Shown in pieces: positions 57,647 through 64,000 of a DNA stretch of 64,000 bases. The DNA lies in contig MNCI01020745.1 of NCBI GenBank assembly GCA_015680685.1, positions 5,033 to 69,032 on the forward strand, in the 5' to 3' direction. The notes beneath the pieces are model-generated. The model searched no databases. It worked only from the letters and a program-made list of their open reading frames with translations, and had not been told where the DNA came from. Made by a program: the position numbers and the translations under genes. Source of the stretch: Gnetum montanum. Taxonomy: Eukaryota; Streptophyta; Gnetopsida; Gnetales; Gnetaceae. How positions within the stretch are numbered: position 1 is the stretch's first letter; every line of letters starts with the position of its first letter.

Positions 57647-60600
57647 ATGAACCCCGCAAACAACAACGCTACCACTACCCAAACCACCGCCACCATGGAC
57701 ATCACAGCCATCCAACAGCCTGTCGCATAGCACCCGGGGTTGCAACCTACAACAGGGCCCTGTCAGTCACTAAGGTTACAGGGGAGAGATCTAGCCTCCA
57801 ACATCATCACCGAGGACCAGTATAATTTCATATGTATTAAAATACAAGCTGGCCTGGCTGTTGACTGAGCTGAAATGGAAGTAAAGAGGCAGTTTGAACT
57901 CTTTTACAGGGGAGAACAGGAGTTCACCCCTTCCCCATACGATGTAATCCCAGTTAGGGAGCAGTATTCGGAGCTCGTCACACAACTCCTCCTGCAAAGG
58001 AGCCGCACGTTGGATCAGTATGCGCTAGAACCCCAACCAGAAGAGGAGGATGACTTCGCCGCTCAATCCGAGCACGAAGACTCCTACCACACTCTTAGCC
58101 CGCAAGCCCAGGCTAACCCCATTTTTCATCCAAACACAGGGGAAATCCTGCCCCTCCAGCATCTTAGGTTCACCCAGGCTCAAGCACCACCACCTAAAAT
58201 AGCAGCGCTAGTGCATATTCCTCTCCCTAGCGATTCCCAACCTAACACTTTTCCTTTCACAATCATCCCTGCTGCAGCTGCGGGTTCGTCCTCACAAGCG
58301 CCACCTTCTCACGTTGGCGTGGGGATGAGACTCCCACCCCGAGTGATAGGGATGCCACACGTAATATCGGCATCCACATCTGCTCATTACATCCTGCACA
58401 TTCCAGTGTGCGCAGGCCCCTCGATGGCCATAACCCAACAAGGAGCCCCTTCGCATAACGTGATTGGGCAATGGCCACCGATGGGTGCCCCGTCACACCA
58501 ACCCTCTCACACCCATGTGTCACACCATACCATTCCACCAGTCCATGTTCCCCAGGTACAGCCCCAACCGCAGCAACAGCAACATTTCCCATACAACATG
58601 CCATCCTTAGTGCAGCCCACTGTAACCTTTCCACAAGCACAACCACCACCCGCACAGCTTTCGACCTTTCAGCCCACCATACAGCAATCTAACTTGTATA
58701 ATATACCACAGTCTCAAGCTGCTATGTCACCAAGCGCTCAAGACTGGGCGGATGCCAAGAAATTAATGCAAGAACTTACTGACAAGGTAAAGCACCTCAA
58801 AATGGCCGCTGACGGAGAGTTGAAAGTAGTAGATTTCTATAATGATGACCCCATCAGCTCCTCTGTCCCACCTTTGACCTTGCCCAAAGGCGTCTCCTTA
58901 CCAACGTTGACCAAATATAACAGGGAGACAGACCCCAACGCCCATTTAATAACATTTAGATTAGAATGCACGTTGCTCTAGGAATGGCCTCATGCTATTC
59001 TACGAGTGTTTTCCATGTCCCTCTCGGGAAGGGCACTCGACTGGTACCGGGCCCTGCCCAAGAACTCTATCTTCTCCTTGGAAGATCTTTTATGCCAGTT
59101 TGTAACCTGGTTCAAGTACAACTTGAAACTCGAGGCCACGCTGGACAACCTCATATAGATCAAGCAAGCACCGCTTGAACTTGTACAAAAGTTTATTCAA
59201 AGATGGAGTGTGGCTCTCAACGAGCTACACGAACCAATCTCCCAAACTTATCTTCTTACAATTCTGAAGGGGGCTGTCAATGATTTCTTCAAGTCCAAAT
59301 TATATTAACTTAACGTGCATGATCTTAACCAGGCATTTGCGTAGATCAAAAGCATAGAGGAAGCGGCTCAAAATAGACATGACCTGGCATACTTGGCCTT
59401 CAAAAATCAACATACTAAAAAGGATAAAGAGAAGGCCAAAATGACTATAGCAGCGATAGTAGGAGCCCAACAAACGAACATCACACACCAAAAACAATCA
59501 CCCACAACCCCTACTAACTACTATAAACCCACTCCCACAACAACCCCGGAGTCATCATCATCACAGAACCCAACAAACCATACGCGCAATTTCGAAAGGA
59601 AAGAACCCTCTCAATACACGCCTCTGCCGATGAAACCGTCCTAGCTCTTTGATCAGCTCTTGAAAGCTGGCCTAATGAAACATAAGCAGTTATCCCCGGT
59701 GGCCATCCAAAGACATGACCGGTTCTGCCAACTCGTACAGAACCCAAGCTTAGCAACGCCGGATGAGCCGCCTGTACCCAAAGGCTTTAAGATGGATCGT
59801 TTCTACGACTACCATCAATGCAACGGGCACGGAACGGATTATTGCTTCACCCTGAAGCAGGATATCCAGCGGATGATGAACGACGGCCAAATCACTTTTG
59901 ATAAGGCTAATCCGGTCCAACCGCAGAATTAGGCTATGGGGGTGTATAAGGATCCCCTGAACACCAAAGAAGCCCTGTATGTGATTAGCACGATCTATTT
60001 CGATGACGATTCCGAGGCACGTAACATTAACACCATCTACCCCCAACATGAACAAGAAAAATCTAATAGGCCATTCGTAGTGCAGATTCCTCCCGCTGTG
60101 TCCGCACCCACACCTCAACCACCACGTGCCCCTTAGCAGCCCTATGTCGTCCGTATACCTTCATCCTCAAAGCCACTAACCCCTCACACTCGGCCTGCTC
60201 CTTTCGTAGTCCGAGTACCACCAGCCGTCGCAACAACGAAGGCCCAACCTCCCCTGAAACCAGCTCCGTACATCGTTAGGACACCCGAAAGTCCTAACGA
60301 TTGTCAAACCTCCACCACACAGGTGCAGGGCAAACCTCGCCCCTACGTCATTAGGGTCCCTAGCCAGCCTTCAGCTCAAATGCCTCCCACTGACCAATAG
60401 CAATCCTGCCCATCTCCATACGTGGTGCGCCTCCCAAGGTAATCTGAGGCTCTGAGACCAGCTCCACCTCCACGCCACACGCGAGAACGCTTAGCTGATA
60501 GGCTTACGCGTGAACGCTTGGAGAAAGAGCGCCAACGGTTGGCCCTGGGGCCACCCAAACCCACTCTACTTAATTCCATACCCATGTCGCCAACTAACAA

Positions 60601-61786
60601 TCAACCAAACTCAGGAAATCAGGGTGAACCGTCAAAATAATATGAACCATCTGAAACTACGGCACAGAGCAAGAATGATAGGCCACTAAAACACAAATAC
60701 AAAATAAAGCTGTTGGGTCCAATGGACCCAGTCATTGCTGACAAGAGCATTCCTAACAGCAGAGATCTCGCAACGGCCTTGACGCAAGTCACTAAAGTGC
60801 TGAAGCAAAAGAACAATTCTTTAAGCTTGTATGACTTGGTTTTAACATCCCAGACTCATCAGGAAGCTCTCATACGCATGCTAATGTCCATACCGATCAA
60901 TGAGGATTTGCCTCCGAGCGAACCTGCCATTCATGTTGTCATATACTCATCTCACGGAGTCATTTCGAAACCCTTGAGCTTCCAGGATGATGACATCAAA
61001 GTAGACAAGAATACAGGGGAAATAACAACAGTCCCCATGTTCATAATAATACATATAAACCAATTCAAAATACATAGAGTCCACGTAGACGATGGGGTAG
61101 CCACAAACGTCATACCATATCCGATCATTGAACAACTGGGGCTTATCGACTTAATTAAACCAACCACAACAACATGTTTAAATTCATTCAGTGGGTCACG
61201 CGTACTAGTCAAAGGCACGATAACTTTAGATTTCATAGCGGGAGACTAGTTCCCCACATCTGCTGACTTCCTAGTTGTCGATGAAATGCCAGGATTCAAC
61301 CTAATATTAGGAAGACCCTAGTTGGCCCAACTGAGAGCTGTTTCGTCCACTATACATCAGGAGATTCACCTACCCTATGAGGGCGGTGAAATCGTCATAC
61401 ATGGGGAAGCGGTCACTCCCATTATTTCATCGCACACGGACAGCGACCAAGGCTCCGAAGTTGAACTCGACAAGCCTAGTCAAAATGACACAAACAAACC
61501 ACAACTGGTGGGCGGTGAACCTTCGAACATGGGACAAGATTCTTCTAAAACTAAAACACATGCATCTAATACTCTACACACATCGACTCATGAGGAAACC
61601 AACACAGAAACGACGACGGACACCGAAGCACCTGAAAATACCGATACCGAAAACATTCTGACGGACGTCTCCTGGACTGAATTTCCATTCAATGTGATCA
61701 GCGAAGGAGACGCAGAATACAAAATCGTACCGGCTAATACACCCCCTGACATAAAAATAAATAAAATCAAAAAACAATTAAAATAA
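57647..61786 (+). pseudogene. Gag-protease polyprotein of element E
   Basis: From the ATG at 57647 to the TAA at 61784-61786 the plus strand is one frame of 1,380 codons with no net frameshift and about 14 internal stops, nearly all TAG or TAA at places where relatives have Q or W. Order: EDQYNFICIKIQ; acidic EPQPEEEDDFAAQSEHEDSY; Pro/Gln-rich region; VPPLTLPKGVSLPTLTKYN; SGRALDWYRALPKNS; FERKEPSQYTPLPMKPS; YHQCNGHGTDYCFTLKQDI (59811-59870); about seven PFVVRVP-type repeats (60070-60450); LEKERQRLALGPPKPT; SLYDLVLTSQTHQEAL; protease with FKIHRVHVDDGVATNVIPY and GFNLILGRP; C-terminal Thr/Glu-rich tail. It is the best-preserved family member, but 61247 and 61319 still hold stops inside the protease. 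Confidence 0.88.
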
Positions 61787-62118
61787 AACCACCCTCCGTC
61801 CGAAACGACGTTAAACTACCATTCGTCCGAAACGACGTTAAACTACATGCAATCCGAAATGACATTAAACTATAATAGAGCCAAGAAAACTATTAAACAA
61901 CACCCTTTGTCTGGAAAGATGTTAAGCTATCACGTCCGCAATGACGTAAAACTAGCCACGATCAGAAATGGTCGGTCCACCAAGAAACTTATCCGCTTTA
62001 TCCAAAATATTGCTCATTTACAATGGGGCCCGGAATGGCCTTAAACTACGCATAGTGGCCCGAAATGGCTTTAAACTAGTGCAAATCAGGCCCGAAATGG
62101 CCTTAAACTAACACATAC
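61787..62118 (+). repeat. TTAAACTA minisatellite of element E
   Basis: Units such as 'gtccgaaacgacgttaaact' (61798-61860) pass into 'gcccgaaatggccttaaact' (62020-62115). It begins within about 10 bp of the gag-pro stop. Confidence 0.85.
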
Positions 62119-62478
62119 CCCGTCTTCCTTTTTATGTACCGTTTATCATTATTTCAGCGCATTACATTTAAACAGAAAAGCAAATCCAAAAACATCTTAA
62201 CATCGTATCGTGTGTGCAACCAAATTGAAAATAAAAAAAACAAAACATTTTACATTATCGTGTCATGTGTATGATCAAACTCAAAATAAGCCAAAACATT
62301 TTACATTGCTGCATCATTGTTTACAACTAAAGTCAAAAACCAACAAAAAATTTCCTACATACAACATTGTACAATTACAGGTTCCAACTGTTTTCATCTG
62401 TTTTAGAACTCTCAAGTTACATTTCCTATATAAATTTAAGTCAAAGACAAAACATCAAAAACTAAAAAATACAAAACA
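62119..62478 (+). other. AT-rich stretch between minisatellite and antisense gene
   Basis: Contains 'acaaaacattttacatta' words at 62240-62310 and no supported gene. It would be the 3' untranslated region of the antisense gene. Confidence 0.4.
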
Positions 62479-64000
62479 CTAAACATCCGAGGTGGGAGGG
62501 TCATCCTCTCTAGATCCACCAGTGTCAGGGGCCCTTGCTCCACTGGGGCCCGCCTCTTGAGCATCATCACTACTTTTATCCTGCGAACAAACAACCAACA
62601 TGAGAATAAGCGAATGCCAAAAAGTTAAACGTTATTCAATAAATTAACTCCGTAAGAACAAAATGCTCACCATAGGAGATCCCCCTAAGCCAAACTCCAG
62701 CCGACGAAGGATTTCTTCCTCAAAAACACTGGCCCAGTCCGTCCCATCCAGGCCTAAGTCAATGTCTTCCAAAGTCTTCCCTTTGTCGACAGCTGACCAG
62801 GTGGGACATTTCAATGGAAATTCTCCAACCGACACTTCCCCAGACGTAGTCGTGATCACCCTTGTAGGCGACTCCATTTCCACAGTTGTATTTTGTGCAA
62901 AAGTATCAAAGGCCGAACGCAAACCTAAACCCTCCACAAACATTTCTAGTTAGCGCTTTTCGATGGACACCTCTTTTAGCGACTTCTTGTAGTAATGTTT
63001 GTGATTCTTCTCATCCTGACCCCACTTACGAACCTTAGAAGCAAACGCCTTCCAATCTTGACACTTAAGGTTCAGGAGATCAATCTGAGCTTTGCGTTCT
63101 GCCATTCTCCGAGTCAGTGATGCATGACGATTCAAAAGGTTCCAATACCTAGTGTATGTAACCTCCAATGTTCGCCAAGAGCGATCTCCACTTAGTCTAG
63201 CAGCGGCGAACTCGTATCGAGCCTTTAAATCGTCACGTTCCTCTGACAATTCGGAGACTTCCTTTTCTTTTGCCTGTATTTGCAGCCACAACTGCTCAAT
63301 GGAACGCCTGCAAGTCCATAATGACTTAGCATGGTGTGCAAGGCTTTCTGCAACTCCCTCATAAACAGGCCTTGGCGCCTGCTCTACTTCGGGGGAGAGT
63401 GTGGTGAGGTTCTCCATGCTAATGCTTTCTGAGGGATCCCATCTTAGTTTAGCACTTACCCATGCGAAAAATATAAATGTCAACACTATACAAGAAAGAT
63501 GCGATGCTCCAAATCTTTAAGTGATTCATACCTATATCAGGGTGGGCTTCTTGGATCCGTTCAACGACTTCCTCCATGATGCCAGCCACAAAATCCATCT
63601 TACTTGGCATTTTTGACCAAATAAGTGGCTCACGGGTACGAGAAGAACTAACCTCAGCGGTGCTCTGAGGGGGAACCGTCTTCATCGGTACGTCTAGGTG
63701 CACTGTTCTGGTCTCGCTACCTTCATCTGGACAGAATAAAAAACACATAGAAATAAAAAAAATATAACCCACAAAAAAGGACAACTGACAGGAGAAATCA
63801 AAACAGGATAAAAGGAAAAACATACCGTGCCCTTCGTCATCCCCTGGGGGAGTGCCTAGATCCAAATCTCCTTGAAGAAAACTGCGGAACATTTGGTCAA
63901 CACTGCCTTGATCGTCCAACGGCTCAGTTCCTGTGGTTTTCTCCCTTAACTCCTCCGTCCCGCCACCTTGACTCATTTCTGTATGCTCCTCCTCGTTGTT
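62479..64000 (-). pseudogene. Antisense multi-exon gene in element E, 5' end outside the window
   Basis: Exons on the minus strand: 63826 to beyond 64000, 63532-63726, 62671-63454 and 62479-62580. Introns of 99, 77 and 90 bp begin GTATG, GTATG and GTGAG and end CCAG, TAAG and GCAG. Exon 1: acidic, DQGSVDQMFRSFLQGDLDLG. Exon 2: MDFVAGIMEEVVERIQEAHPD. Exon 3: SAKLRWDPSESIS, HAKSLWTCRRSIEQLWLQI, heptad-like EKEVSELSEERDDLKARYEF, then KCQDWKAFASKVRKWGQDEK and, after one TAA near 62950, FPLKCPTWSAVDKGKTLEDID. Exon 4: EAGPSGARAPDTGGSREDD then TAG at 62479-62481. One stop in this stretch makes it nearly intact. The product should be a soluble acidic coiled-coil protein. Function unknown to me. Confidence 0.7.

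Noticed and set aside
58263-58655. 130-aa minus-strand frame opposite gag of E
   Set aside because: It is the antisense shadow of the Pro/Gln-rich gag region, without conservation in A.

Overview
This window reads as plant nuclear heterochromatin, most likely from a seed plant with a very large genome; a gymnosperm is my best guess (inference only). No intact host gene is visible. Almost everything is decayed retroelement sequence: plant Ty3/gypsy elements of the Tat type (a second, archaeal-type RNase H is recognisable in one), one chromovirus-like gypsy element, LTR fragments of an unassigned family, and an integrated plant pararetrovirus (Caulimoviridae). Reading frames are broken mostly by TAG/TAA codons that fit C-to-T decay.

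Layout. 1-717: partial LTR of family alpha. 718-4797: copy B of a minus-strand Tat-like element (spacer, protease, C-terminal gag). 4798-17650: copy A of the same family, with 3' region, integrase, archaeal-type RNase H, RNase H, RT, spacer, a gag-pro frame of 1,350 codons, a 34-bp leader array, the primer binding site (PBS) and the 5' LTR. 17650-25130: pararetrovirus on the minus strand, in permuted order, with a duplicated ~0.93 kb control region. 26015-45731: chromovirus-like element G; its 3' LTR is split at 32296/45480 by a 13.2-kb nested element H. H holds a protease remnant, a ~195-bp satellite, a cytochrome P450 gene fragment, one alpha LTR with a stranded PBS and one solo alpha LTR with a 5-bp target-site duplication (TSD). 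45840: an isolated PBS-like site. ~47000-55690: plus-strand Tat-like element F (LTR, PBS, gag, protease, minisatellite, antisense gene). ~55720 to the window end: plus-strand Tat-like element E with the same order and a gag-pro frame of 1,380 codons.

The most interesting feature is in F and E. Downstream of gag-pro and a TTAAACTA-type minisatellite, both carry a gene on the opposite strand with at least four exons. All three introns have GT/AG ends, are 77-104 bp long and sit at the same protein positions in both copies. The product would be an acidic protein with a central coiled coil and a short acidic tail in its own last exon. I do not recognise its family. Gag-pro and this antisense gene converge on the minisatellite. 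Neither E nor F shows pol inside the window, so they could be non-autonomous carriers of this gene, or E's pol may lie beyond the right edge.
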